Translations under genes and position numbers: made by a program
Shown: in pieces, positions 1 through 7,311 of the stretch
Layout of the letters: every line of letters starts with the position of its first letter
Position numbering within the stretch: position 1 is the stretch's first letter
Notes under the pieces: generated by a model
Told to the model about the DNA's origin: nothing
Database searches by the model: none
What the model saw: only the letters and a program-made list of their open reading frames with translations
Assembly: GCA_903858275.1 (NCBI GenBank)
Contig: CAIOIC010000085.1
Span: 1 to 64,000 of the forward strand
Length of the DNA stretch: 64,000 bases
Source: an uncultured Verrucomicrobia subdivision 3 bacterium
GTDB lineage: Bacteria; Verrucomicrobiota; Verrucomicrobiia; Limisphaerales; UBA11358
Direction: 5' to 3'

Positions 1-1
1 A

Positions 2-394
2 AGTGCCCATCAAATGCTCGGCCTCATCAATACGAGGTTTGACGAGATGGAAGCTACGTTTCAAGCCATGTCCCGCGTAAAGATGGATTCAAACCGTCTC
101 GCTGATTATCTAGGCACGGTTTATCCCACAGTCAAAGAACCGGACAAGATGGAACTGGTGCAACGGGATCGGAGTTGGAGTGAATATTTCTTTGATCAAG
201 GCCAGGGAAATCGTGTGCCTGGCGTTGCCGGGACTTTGTGGGCTGCGTTCAATGGCGTCACGGAATGGCAAGATCACAGGAAATCTAGGCAAAACGAGAA
301 TCAGCGTTTGGTTTCTTCGTGGTTTGGAGGCTCGTATCAGACCAAAGCCAGAGCGTTTACGGTTGCTAGCGAGAAAATGCTGGCGTGGAATTGA
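2..394 (+). CDS. DUF932 family protein, C-terminal part (cut by window edge)
   Basis: The reading frame is open from base 2, so the gene starts outside the window and only the last ~130 residues are seen. The tail has a W-x-D-HRxS segment, a conserved run around SSWFGG and an Ala/Lys-rich helix ending in AWN. This resembles the C-terminus of DUF932 (phage/plasmid-like TIGR03299) proteins, often found on plasmids, prophages and in accessory regions; their function is not settled. A strong hairpin terminator follows the stop. The family call rests on the C-terminus only, by recall, so it is moderately sure. Confidence 0.6.
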   Translation, partial: SAHQMLGLINTRFDEMEATFQAMSRVKMDSNRLADYLGTVYPTVKEPDKMELVQRDRSWSEYFFDQGQGNRVPGVAGTLWAAFNGVTEWQDHRKSRQNENQRLVSSWFGGSYQTKARAFTVASEKMLAWN

Positions 395-402
395 GAATCG
401 AA

Positions 403-434
403 GGGGGTTGCGTTCTGCGCAACCTCCTTTTTTT
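403..434 (+). terminator. Rho-independent terminator after the DUF932 gene
   Basis: The stem pairs GGGGGTTGCG (403-412) with CGCAACCTCC (418-427) around a 5-base loop, with one G-T pair, and seven T follow at 428-434. It lies 9 bases after the stop codon. Confidence 0.85.
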
Positions 435-508
435 AGATAGCTTAACCCATTTACGGTCGTTTCCGGGGTGGTGGCTGGCAAACCTGATGCAGGGCGAGTT
501 AACTTTAA

Positions 509-538
509 TTTGATTCTGAGAGTAATCCTAGAATCAAT
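509..538 (+). promoter_or_regulatory. Inverted repeat in the leader of a tiny ORF
   Basis: TTGATTCT (510-517) and AGAATCAA (530-537) form an inverted repeat with a 12-base centre, about 25 bases before the ATG at 563. It could be an operator or a structured leader. There is no T-run, so it is not a terminator. Confidence 0.4.
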
Positions 539-562
539 TAACAAACAACCAAAAGGAATAGT

Positions 563-700
563 ATGAACAAGTGCATGAGCAAATCGGAGACAAGCTGCTG
601 CGACGGACGAGGACAAGGCAACGGTGGTGGCTGGCCAAGTGGCACTCCTGGACACCCGTCTGGTGGTGGCAGATCCAATAATCCACCAGGAGGGAAATGA
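563..700 (+). CDS. Small Gly/Cys-rich protein (45 aa), unknown
   Basis: A 45-codon ORF starts at ATG 563 with a good ribosome site (AAAAGGA, about 6 bases upstream). The protein begins MNKCMSKSETSCCDG and continues as a Gly/Pro/Ser/Asn-rich tail, with three Cys in the first 13 residues. It has its own flanking terminators (403-434 and 747-778), which suggests an independent small transcript. The composition recalls small modified peptides or low-complexity proteins, but no modification enzyme is adjacent. Function unknown. The ribosome site and isolated unit support expression; the low complexity argues for caution. Confidence 0.45.
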   Translation: MNKCMSKSETSCCDGRGQGNGGGWPSGTPGHPSGGGRSNNPPGGK

Positions 701-746
701 TTCTGTAATACAGACCATGGGCGAATAGCTGATGCCCATCGTGCAA

Positions 747-778
747 GGCCGGCGGTTCGTAAACCGTCGGCCCCTTTT
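747..778 (+). terminator. Rho-independent terminator
   Basis: GGCCGGCGGTT (747-757) pairs with AACCGTCGGCC (762-772) around a 4-base loop, with one G-T pair, followed by CCTTTT. It ends the small ORF transcript and abuts the end of the convergent gene. Confidence 0.8.
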
Positions 779-1982
779 ATGTCAAAAGCCGATTCACTTC
801 TGCAATTCCGAGCTCAAGGATTTGCTGCGGTAATGGCTTCGGATTAATCAAAACCTCATCGTTTTTTATCGAAAGCTGTTCTGCTTCATTCTTGATGTAT
901 TCGAGCAGAAAGTTACCCGAATTCATGTCGCGCTCCAATCTCTGCCGGCTTTGTTCTATTTCGTTCTCATTTGCAGAATCTGGAACACTGACCATTTTCC
1001 CCTTTGAAATCGCTGCAATTTTGCTCTTCCATTCTGACCCATCTTTTAATCGCTGGTAAATGAGCCGAGCTACAAAAAAAGTTCTTCTGTCTGCCAGAAT
1101 TTCATCAGTGTCTATCGGAACGCATTCTTTTTCGATTTCTCCAAGCAGTCCTAATAGCTTGAACGAGAAGCCAGGTTCAAGAGATGAGAAATATTTGTCC
1201 ATACTCACGCAAAGCCTGTGCATAGCTGCTGCAAAAACCAACCGCCCTTTCCAAGTCCCGGCGTCATCAAACCGATTTGTGTCTTTTTGAAAGGAATCAA
1301 CAAATTTACCTATGGCCTTGGCATCCGGCACGTTCTTGCCCTTAAGCCAGTTTCTAATTACTTTTCGCTTAGAATCTGACTGCAATGATTTGCCAACATC
1401 CTCGGCGTAGCGAAAGCCAGCCGCATTCAGCCATGCTTCGACCACTCGCGGAAATGGATATTCTGGCTGCCCTCTATCCTTCCTTGGAAAATACCAGCAT
1501 TCGGTCACGCTCAACTCGTTTCCTCGGTTGCGATTGAGATAATTCGCCTTCTTTAATTCCAAGAAGAATGTTGGAAGAAAAACCTCGCGAATCAGTACCT
1601 CGAAAGCTCTCTGTTCGGTGGTTTTACCTACTCGCAGACTTGATAGCATTTCTGCATATAAATGAGGCAAACCAAGCGCACCATTCTCGGCTAAAGTTGC
1701 TGTTGGACCAACGAACGGTTTCGCGAATGAATAATGAATATGGCTGTATAAAGCTCGACGGGCGACGGTGCAAAGGCCTTCAATATGGTCTACAGGCTTC
1801 TTCTCGGCATTGTTAAGCAGGACTCTGTTTAGTTTCTTTGGAAAATATTGATCCGGATCAGCCTCTTTTTTCCTTATTTCTTGGAGTGTTTTTCCCAGCT
1901 CTGGCATGTTGACACCAAAGCATCGACATGCCATCCGAATCGCAGCAAAACCTGTGGGAAGAGAATTTGTTTGTGGATTCAT
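777..1982 (-). CDS. Hypothetical protein (401 aa)
   Basis: I do not recognise this family. The protein is soluble with no signal peptide or membrane segment and no catalytic motif I can name. It is mixed alpha-helical with many Lys/Glu/Arg. The middle (about 200-225) reads like a short DNA- or nucleic-acid-binding helical stretch (SDSKRKVIRNWLKG...VPDAKAIGKF), reminiscent of an XRE-like helix-turn-helix, but this is weak. It stands alone on the minus strand, with a TCGCCAA/TTGGCGA palindrome about 57 bases upstream of the ATG that might be its operator. Real gene by length and codon pattern; function unknown. Confidence 0.6.
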   Translation of the reverse strand: MNPQTNSLPTGFAAIRMACRCFGVNMPELGKTLQEIRKKEADPDQYFPKKLNRVLLNNAEKKPVDHIEGLCTVARRALYSHIHYSFAKPFVGPTATLAENGALGLPHLYAEMLSSLRVGKTTEQRAFEVLIREVFLPTFFLELKKANYLNRNRGNELSVTECWYFPRKDRGQPEYPFPRVVEAWLNAAGFRYAEDVGKSLQSDSKRKVIRNWLKGKNVPDAKAIGKFVDSFQKDTNRFDDAGTWKGRLVFAAAMHRLCVSMDKYFSSLEPGFSFKLLGLLGEIEKECVPIDTDEILADRRTFFVARLIYQRLKDGSEWKSKIAAISKGKMVSVPDSANENEIEQSRQRLERDMNSGNFLLEYIKNEAEQLSIKNDEVLINPKPLPQQILELGIAEVNRLLT

Positions 1983-2038
1983 CGGGCGTCTAATCTATCA
2001 CGATTCAAAGCTCCCCAATATCAGCCGTATTGGCAGTG

Positions 2039-2053
2039 TCGCCAATTTGGCGA
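2039..2053. promoter_or_regulatory. Palindrome TCGCCAA-T-TTGGCGA
   Basis: A 15-base palindrome with a one-base centre, upstream of the minus-strand gene that starts at 1982. The same palindrome recurs at 47015-47029 (centre G) and, without a centre base, inside 44379-44400. It has no T-run here, so an operator is more likely than a terminator. Confidence 0.4.
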
Positions 2054-2089
2054 GACTTGATATTTATGGGTTTTACGGGTTTCCCCGGA

Positions 2090-2170
2090 TGTTATCCAGA
2101 TTGGCTAGGATGGGGTATAAATGAGCTTTCACGCCAAAAACCATAACATTCAACCCCAGCAAATACAATG
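2090..2170 (+). repeat. Decayed copy of the 10.1 kb promoter and leader
   Basis: Bases 2103-2170 match 10130-10196 at most positions: both contain GGCTAGG, then T-GGG-TATAAATGAGC, a CAAATA stretch and an ATG at the same distance. The upstream half-site reads TGTTA instead of TGTCA and the spacer to the -10-like TAGGAT (2106-2111) is 11 rather than 12. The ATG at 2168 opens only 15 codons. It looks like the remains of a duplicated regulon promoter whose gene has been lost. Confidence 0.6.
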
Positions 2171-2257
2171 GGCTGGAGTTGCTCACAGGGAAAATCAGAA
2201 CCTCTGAAATTTTAAACACCAAGACGCTGAGCCTGCCAAATCAGCGGATCTGGGCGT

Positions 2258-2287
2258 GAAAAGAGCCCAGACACTACTCTGGGCTCT
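2258..2287 (-). terminator. Terminator for the polymerase/SRAP/ankyrin operon
   Basis: AGAGCCCAG (2262-2270) and CTGGGCTCT (2279-2287) form a perfect 9-bp stem with an 8-base loop. Read on the minus strand it is followed by TTTT (2258-2261). It lies about 130 bases after the stop of the ankyrin gene and fits as the end of that operon. Confidence 0.65.
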
Positions 2288-2418
2288 ATCAACAACACTT
2301 TGTTTTCGGTCGGGACACAACTCCCAACGAGGAAAGCTTACCAGAGACGGGATTTTCCGCATGTCACCAGTTGTGGGGACATGGGTCCGATGGGAAATAT
2401 ACCCGGGTTTTCTCGAGT

Positions 2419-3558
2419 CTAAAAAAATCTTTTGAGGGGCTTCCCCGATTTTAGCTGCTGGATCAACTCTTCATATCCAAAGCCGTATTTTTCCAACACG
2501 CTGGAGTTTTTCATGAGCTGCAACAAAATCTTGCGATCACAAACCTGGTGCGCGTCGAATTCTTCGACAAGATGCTGCATGAATTCCCGGTCGTATTGAT
2601 AAATATACCGGCGGAAACGCCTAATTTCACTCGTGCCGGGATTCCATCGAGCCCCCAGCTTCGACACTTTTATCACAAAGGCAATCGCATCATTGGCGGC
2701 ACAAGTGCTGCGAAAGCCGTATCGTTCTTCCATAGCACTCTGAAGATGGAATATGGCATTATCCATGAGCTGCTCACGGAATTTCTCCGACAGATTCGAC
2801 GCAAATGGCACCAGTCGATCCAGCATTTCTGGATACCCGCGTATGGTGACGAGATCCAACATCACGGAAAGGCTGTCCCGTTTTGGATCAATGCCGATCT
2901 TATCAACGATTTCCTTCCGGTTGAGCGTAACTGCCTCTTCAACGGCATTGGTGTCAGTTCTCGGACATGGTTTTTCGCCAATTTCCGGAAGATGCAAATG
3001 CGGGTCGCCACCAGCCCACATGAGCAAAGAGACCCACTTCAGATTGTTCCGCTGCGCATGATATCGAAGCGCCAAGTTCATTTGCCGCTTAAAGGAGGGG
3101 AATTTTTTTCGGTAGCGCATGTAAACGCCAAGATACCGACGCTTGGGGTGGCAAAGAGCACGGGCGAATGGATAATCCGTTTCGGTATCGATGCCATGGT
3201 TGATAAAATATTCAATGATCAACGGATTGCCGGTATGGCAAATCACATCGAAATCCACGCTGTTAATTCTGGCTCCGTATTCCACGAGCAACTTGATGTT
3301 CTCGAAATTGCCTTCGCCAGTCGCATAGTTCAACGCTTGGTCCAAATCTTCCTGTTCGGGTTTTTGTTGTAAGAAGACTTCAATCATGCTGTGGAAGCCG
3401 GTTTCCACGGCCAGACTCAGCGGGGTTTCCCAGTATATTTCAGGGGCGGTGATGCGTTTTCCTTCGGCGATCCACTTTTGCACCGCGAATATTTTGCCCG
3501 TCTTAATGAGTTGCCTGAACTCTTTAATATCAGATGGCAATGCGGGGCGGTGGTTCAT
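2419..3558 (-). CDS. Ankyrin-repeat protein (379 aa)
   Basis: Ankyrin-like repeats are clear in the first ~130 residues (ETPLSLAVETGFHSMIEVFL; NFENIKLLVEYGARINSVDFD; NPLIIEYFINHGIDTETDY). They are degenerate in the middle and C-terminal parts (LKWVSLLMWAGGDPHLH; YPEMLDRLVPFA). No signal peptide or enzymatic domain is visible, so a protein-binding role in the cytoplasm is likely. It starts 25 bases after the SRAP gene and is the last gene of the minus-strand operon headed by the 84-aa protein and the Y-family polymerase. A role in damage tolerance is inferred from context only. Confidence 0.75.
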   Translation of the reverse strand: MNHRPALPSDIKEFRQLIKTGKIFAVQKWIAEGKRITAPEIYWETPLSLAVETGFHSMIEVFLQQKPEQEDLDQALNYATGEGNFENIKLLVEYGARINSVDFDVICHTGNPLIIEYFINHGIDTETDYPFARALCHPKRRYLGVYMRYRKKFPSFKRQMNLALRYHAQRNNLKWVSLLMWAGGDPHLHLPEIGEKPCPRTDTNAVEEAVTLNRKEIVDKIGIDPKRDSLSVMLDLVTIRGYPEMLDRLVPFASNLSEKFREQLMDNAIFHLQSAMEERYGFRSTCAANDAIAFVIKVSKLGARWNPGTSEIRRFRRYIYQYDREFMQHLVEEFDAHQVCDRKILLQLMKNSSVLEKYGFGYEELIQQLKSGKPLKRFF

Positions 3559-3583
3559 AATGCCAGCAATTTGCTAATATTTG

Positions 3584-4291
3584 TCAGCCATGGTTGAGGC
3601 AGGCGGGGTCGTCGAAGCGAGCGTTGTTCACGAGTTTGGAGACGCGACAGCAGGCCATGTCTTCGGCGGGATACGGGCGAAGCAGGGTTTTCAGGAATTG
3701 CGGTTCGAAGCGGTTGGGCTCCAGCCACCATTGATAATGTTCCGGGCCGAGAATGACCGGCATCCGGTTGTGGACGGCGGCGACCATTGGATTCGGCTCG
3801 GTGGTGATGATGGTGAAGGTCTCGACCATTTGACTGACGGCGGGGCCGGCATCATCGAGGCCAAGTTCACTTTCGTTCGGCGGACGGATCCATTTTTCCC
3901 ACAAACCAGCCATGCAGAAGAATCCGCCCTCTTTGCGCGTGAACCGGAAGGGTTGTTTGCCGGTGGGTGTGGTCTGCCACTCGTAAAATCCGTCAGCAGG
4001 GATCAGGCAGCGCTGCTTTTCAAACGGTTTCCGGTAGCTGGGCTTCTCACTGATGGTGTCGGCGCGGGCGTTGGTGAGCTTATCGCCGATGGTTTCATCC
4101 TTGGACCACGAGGGAATCAAACCCCAGCGCATGGATTTCAGGGTGGGCTGGCCGTTTTCCCAGACGAGGACGGGGGCCTGCTGGCGCGGGGCGAGATTGT
4201 AACGAGGCTTAAAGTCCGCGACCTTGCAGATGAACCGGACGAGTTTTTCCAGTTCAGCTAAATCGCCCGTGATGGTGTAGCGGCCGCACAT
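3584..4291 (-). CDS. yedK: SRAP/HMCES family abasic-site DNA-protein crosslinker (YedK-like)
   Basis: SRAP proteins form a covalent thiazolidine link to abasic sites in single-stranded DNA through Cys2 and shield them. Everything needed is visible: MCGRYT start with Cys2, N-x-A-P-R at about 32, WGLIPSW at about 56, ARADTISEKPSYR, a catalytic Glu in PADGFYEW at about 103, and HNRMPVIL with the active His at about 169. The length (235 aa) is normal for the family. It lies between a small membrane protein gene and the ankyrin gene, downstream of a translesion polymerase, so the operon is devoted to DNA damage tolerance. Control is probably by the shared promoter element at 6256-6288. Confidence 0.95.
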   Translation of the reverse strand: MCGRYTITGDLAELEKLVRFICKVADFKPRYNLAPRQQAPVLVWENGQPTLKSMRWGLIPSWSKDETIGDKLTNARADTISEKPSYRKPFEKQRCLIPADGFYEWQTTPTGKQPFRFTRKEGGFFCMAGLWEKWIRPPNESELGLDDAGPAVSQMVETFTIITTEPNPMVAAVHNRMPVILGPEHYQWWLEPNRFEPQFLKTLLRPYPAEDMACCRVSKLVNNARFDDPACLNHG

Positions 4292-4315
4292 GAGAGAACA
4301 GGCCAGTGTGAAGAA

Positions 4316-4591
4316 TCAATCTTCGTTATAGAAATCGTGGTCGCGTTCCATGCCGACATAGGCACGCCAAACAAACCTGCTGCAGATCGCCACCAGCAAC
4401 AGATACAGGCCGGCATTGATTAACGCGTAATGGGCAATCGGCATGAGTTTATCCACTGCATCAAAGCCGGTTTTGGCAATGCACCACGCCACCAAAACAG
4501 TTAAAAAGATTATCAAATGGCGCCAAAACTTCTTTGGCTGGCTTCGGCCCCAGCTTTCGACTTCGAGGTAATAATTTATGAGCTTTATCAT
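4316..4591 (-). CDS. Small membrane protein (91 aa)
   Basis: The longer open frame would overlap the polymerase gene. The ATG at 4591 removes the overlap and leaves a 43-base gap after it, so I chose that start. The protein MIKLINYYLEVESWG... has two hydrophobic segments (about 25-42 and 50-74) and ends in charged residues (ERDHDFYNED), so it is probably an inner-membrane protein with two helices. I recognise no family. It lies inside the polymerase/SRAP operon, 24 bases before SRAP. Its function is unknown. Confidence 0.55.
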   Translation of the reverse strand: MIKLINYYLEVESWGRSQPKKFWRHLIIFLTVLVAWCIAKTGFDAVDKLMPIAHYALINAGLYLLLVAICSRFVWRAYVGMERDHDFYNED

Positions 4592-4634
4592 ATTATTGAA
4601 ACAACCTGCGGCGAATAAAGTTGCATCAGTGCGA

Positions 4635-5996
4635 TCACAATAATGTCCCCTGAACGGGTTTGACCGGACCATCTGCGCCCCACAGTTTTGAAATCATTTC
4701 CCGCTGCGGCGTGAATGGACATTTTGCCTTGGGTTGCTTCTGCGATTCGTCGATGTGGCGCAAGGCAAGTTGGGCGCCGGTCATCAGGGCGGTTTTGCCG
4801 AGTTTTTGATTCAGTGCGTGCGTGGCGTCGTCGAGGGCGCCCCAGCGTTCTTCATTCGTGCGGCCCCAGAGCGTCGGGTGCGTGTCGAGGCGCTCCAGAT
4901 TGAACATGACAATGCGGATCTGGCGCACGGGGCGGTGCGCGTCGGCCATGAGGTCGCGGAACATCTGCTCCAAGACCGAATTGATGACGGAGTTGAGAAA
5001 TTGCGGGTGCTTGAAACGGTGGCTCGTGCCGACTTCGGTGAAATCGTTGAACCGCACGGCCAGACTGAATTCCCGCGCCTGCATCAATTCCCGGCGCAAC
5101 TGGCCGGTGAGGCGGGTGGCTTCGCTGAGCATGAAGGTCAGCGCGGCTTCGTAATCGTGTTCGTCCTGCGGCAAGGTGGTGCTACTGGAAATGGTGGTGC
5201 GGTCTTTGATCTCCAGCACGAGCGGCTCGTTCCACTGGCCATTCGAGAACAGCCAGAGCTGCTGGCCCCAGATGCCGAATTTCTGTTTCAGCAGCATCGA
5301 GGGCAGTCGGGCGACGTCGCCGAAGGTGAAGGCCATGAAGGCGGCGAGCGAGCGTTGTCGGTTTTTGCCGATGCCGGACATTTCCGACACGGGCCGGTCT
5401 TTCAGGAATTCTTTTTCTGAGCCGGCTGGAACTTCAAGAAAACCGGTGCCTTTGGCGGCGTCGGTAGCGAGCTTGGCGAGTTTGGCGGAATTTGCCAGGC
5501 CAGCGGTCACGGGGAGACGGGTTTCTTTTTTTATGCGGGCGCGGATGCCTTGAACGTAATCGGTGGCGGTGGTGTTGCGCCAGACGTGTTCGTCCATCGT
5601 GGAAAAATCCAGAAAACCCTCGTCGATGGAATACGGGACGAGGGTGGGTGTGTATTCCTCCAGAATCAGGAACATCTGGCGGGACAATTCGCGGTAGGCG
5701 TCGTAGTGCGGTTTGCAGAGGACGCCATTGGGACAGAGCCGCTTCGCCTCGAAACAGGCGGTGCCGGTCTTGATGCCATATTTCTTGGCGAGCCGGTTGG
5801 CGGCAATGACGATGCCATCACCACGCCGGCCGCCACCTACCCAGACGGGGCGGCCTTCCAGCCTGGAATCGAGCGCGATTTCGCAACTGGCGAAGAAGGA
5901 ATCTCCGTCAATATGTAAAATGCGGTTGTTGTGCCGGCTCATGGGCAGAAGACACGTTACGCTCTCTGCACCATCCGTCCATGACGAGTTGTTCAC
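4635..5996 (-). CDS. Y-family translesion DNA polymerase (UmuC/DinB type)
   Basis: Y-family polymerases copy damaged DNA. The fingers/palm motifs are intact: HIDGDSFFASCE (first metal-binding Asp and the steric-gate Phe region) and SIDEGFLDF (catalytic Asp-Glu), then an HhH-like segment (SGIGKNRQRSLAAF) and a little-finger domain. So it is an active-type enzyme, unlike ImuB proteins that have lost these residues. The called start is GTG at 5996, which overlaps the TGA of the 84-aa gene as GTGA; an internal ATG at 5942 begins MSRHNNRILHIDGD and is an alternative. No obvious C-terminal clamp motif is seen. It is the second gene of an operon with SRAP. Confidence 0.9.
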   Translation of the reverse strand: MNNSSWTDGAESVTCLLPMSRHNNRILHIDGDSFFASCEIALDSRLEGRPVWVGGGRRGDGIVIAANRLAKKYGIKTGTACFEAKRLCPNGVLCKPHYDAYRELSRQMFLILEEYTPTLVPYSIDEGFLDFSTMDEHVWRNTTATDYVQGIRARIKKETRLPVTAGLANSAKLAKLATDAAKGTGFLEVPAGSEKEFLKDRPVSEMSGIGKNRQRSLAAFMAFTFGDVARLPSMLLKQKFGIWGQQLWLFSNGQWNEPLVLEIKDRTTISSSTTLPQDEHDYEAALTFMLSEATRLTGQLRRELMQAREFSLAVRFNDFTEVGTSHRFKHPQFLNSVINSVLEQMFRDLMADAHRPVRQIRIVMFNLERLDTHPTLWGRTNEERWGALDDATHALNQKLGKTALMTGAQLALRHIDESQKQPKAKCPFTPQREMISKLWGADGPVKPVQGTLL

Positions 5997-6247
5997 ATCG
6001 CGGGTTGAAGGCGGGAGGAGAACAGAGGTTTGCGAGTGCGACAGGGAAATTGGGCTTCACGGTGGAAATGGGTGAATACGATTTCGTGGGCGAAGAGCGT
6101 GGACCATTCAAAGGCGGCGGCGCGGTCGGCATCGGTGCCGCCCAAAAGCTCGTGTTGTCCATTAGGGAGTTTTACGAGTTTAGCCCGACCAAATTGTTGG
6201 ATCACTTGTTGGCGACGGCGTTGGGGAATCAGATTTTTTAGTTTCAT
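5993..6247 (-). CDS. Small protein translationally coupled to the Y-family polymerase (84 aa)
   Basis: A short basic protein, MKLKNLIPQRRRQQVIQQFG..., whose TGA overlaps the polymerase GTG (GTGA). It has a central motif HELLGGTDADRAAAFEW followed by SLFAHEIVF-like residues (STLFAHEIVF). I recall similar short proteins beside polymerase genes in Verrucomicrobia and Planctomycetes but know no named family. The ATG at 6247 lies only about 9 bases downstream of a -10-like TAAAGT, so the message should be almost leaderless. By position it may be a polymerase accessory factor; that is inference. Confidence 0.7.
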   Translation of the reverse strand: MKLKNLIPQRRRQQVIQQFGRAKLVKLPNGQHELLGGTDADRAAAFEWSTLFAHEIVFTHFHREAQFPCRTRKPLFSSRLQPAM

Positions 6248-6255
6248 ACGTCATC

Positions 6256-6288
6256 ACTTTACGGAAGGGGGTAGGACAACCGCTGTCC
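6256..6288 (-). promoter_or_regulatory. Shared regulon promoter upstream of the polymerase operon
   Basis: Read on the minus strand: GGACAGCGGTTGTCC (6288-6274), TACC, 8 bases, then TAAAGT (6261-6256), with the ATG at 6247. The 12-base spacing from the second half-site to the -10 is identical to that at 10116-10133, 12887-12904, 42464-42451 and 43655-43642. There is no consensus -35 at 17-bp spacing. This suggests that an activator replaces -35 recognition, most simply the WYL protein at 11773-12765. Confidence 0.75.
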
Positions 6289-6417
6289 AAGGCAAAAAAT
6301 AATAAAAAAATCGGTTGGCGGCCGGGGTGGGATATTGGAGAAATTTGAGGTTGAATCGCGCTTCTGCCGGCGAATACGGATTCATCTGGCCGAAGCGCAT
6401 AACCCACAAATAAGACC

Positions 6418-6753
6418 ATGATACCCAACAGATACAGGCTCGTTGCAAACTTGAATGCTGCCCATGATCGAATCCTCCGAATCTTGCTGGCCTCGCCAGA
6501 GACGTTGGAGACGATTGACCGGGTGTTGGACGGGAAAACCGAACCGGTCCGGCCGGAACGTAAGGGGCCATTTCTCATGAAAATGGGCGACGCGGCGGCG
6601 TTAATGGGCATCAGCCGCGCGACGCTGTGGCGGATGCTGAATACCGGGCGATTGACACGGGTGGAGATTCTGCCCGCGACGTATCGGGTCCGGCGAGAAG
6701 AAGTAGAGGCGATCGTGTTTGGCAAACCGGCAACTGCTGCACCTTCCGCTTGA
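6418..6753 (+). CDS. Helix-turn-helix (excisionase/MerR-type) DNA-binding protein (111 aa)
   Basis: The C-terminal half (about 52-105) reads MKMGDAAALMGISRATLWRMLN...RVEILPATYRVRREEVEA, a winged helix-turn-helix of the excisionase/MerR 'HTH_17' type. The N-terminus is a short helical extension. It probably regulates or recruits to DNA. It starts on the plus strand, divergent from the polymerase operon, and its end is close to the next gene, which also looks MerR-like. The cognate site is not visible. Confidence 0.7.
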   Translation: MIPNRYRLVANLNAAHDRILRILLASPETLETIDRVLDGKTEPVRPERKGPFLMKMGDAAALMGISRATLWRMLNTGRLTRVEILPATYRVRREEVEAIVFGKPATAAPSA

Positions 6754-6784
6754 AGTCGCGGGTGAGCGGGAGCAGACTCGCGAG

Positions 6785-7309
6785 GTGCATTCGCTGAACC
6801 AGATAGCCACGACTCTGAACCGTTCGACGGTCTATCTGTCGGGATTGCAAAAGCGATTTGGTCTGCCGACTTGTGAGGGCACAACCTACACGGATGCTTA
6901 TCTGGAGTTTTTTCGCACGGTAGTTTATCTCCGCACGTTCGGCATTAACGAAGAGTCACTGCGTGACCTTTGGGTGTTGGAAAAGAAGCTGCTGACTCTG
7001 CTGCATGTTGATTCCACCGGCAGCCAGACCTGGTTTCTAGATGCGTGCGGACGCACCAAGCATCGGGAACGGCGCTTGATGCTCAGTAATTTTGATCTCG
7101 GCATCCCGTTGGCTGCTCGCGAGGTCCAAACTGGCTTGGATTTTAGCGACCGGTTACCGGAATTGTTTGAGGGTAAGGCGATGGGTGAGGACGCGCTGCG
7201 CCTGTTGGATGAATGTCTGAAACTTGAAAAAACCATTCTCAAGGACGTGCGGTCAGAATTGCCGCAAATCCGGGCGGCGACGAAATGGGCGGGGCATTTG
7301 CCGAAGTAA
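6785..7309 (+). CDS. MerR-like helical protein (174 aa), unknown
   Basis: I chose GTG 6785, giving VHSLNQIATTLNRSTVYL; the open frame extends back to a TTG at 6719 but would overlap the previous gene. The first ~30 residues form a helix-turn-helix (LNQIATTLNRSTVYLSGLQKRFGL) and the next block (FFRTVVYLRTFGINEESLRDLWVLE) matches the coiled part of MerR-like proteins. The rest is helical with no known catalytic motif. It sits 31 bases after the HTH gene and 2 bases before the methyltransferase-HNH gene, so all three are likely one operon. Confidence 0.6.
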   Translation: MHSLNQIATTLNRSTVYLSGLQKRFGLPTCEGTTYTDAYLEFFRTVVYLRTFGINEESLRDLWVLEKKLLTLLHVDSTGSQTWFLDACGRTKHRERRLMLSNFDLGIPLAAREVQTGLDFSDRLPELFEGKAMGEDALRLLDECLKLEKTILKDVRSELPQIRAATKWAGHLPK

Positions 7310-7311
7310 AC

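Larger units (their letters stand above)
1983..2418. other. Intergenic region with palindrome, promoter remnant and terminator
   Basis: This 436-base gap carries three separate signals, each listed on its own: a palindrome at 2039-2053, a decayed copy of the 10.1 kb promoter/leader at 2090-2170, and a minus-strand terminator at 2258-2287. The only ORF after the decayed promoter (ATG 2168) stops after 15 codons. I see no gene in it. Confidence 0.6.

Noticed and set aside
747-778. The terminator as a bidirectional signal for the minus-strand gene ending at 777
   Set aside because: The stem overlaps that gene's end by only two bases and has no T-run on the minus strand beyond the stem, so its use there is not supported.
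2548-3372. 274-codon plus-strand frame opposite the ankyrin gene
   Set aside because: The minus-strand ankyrin protein has clear repeats and fits the operon; this frame shows no domain and is a shadow.
6256-6288. LexA box in front of the polymerase operon
   Set aside because: The element has no GAAC/GTTC inverted repeat and shares its spacing with four other promoters, so a WYL-type site is the better reading.
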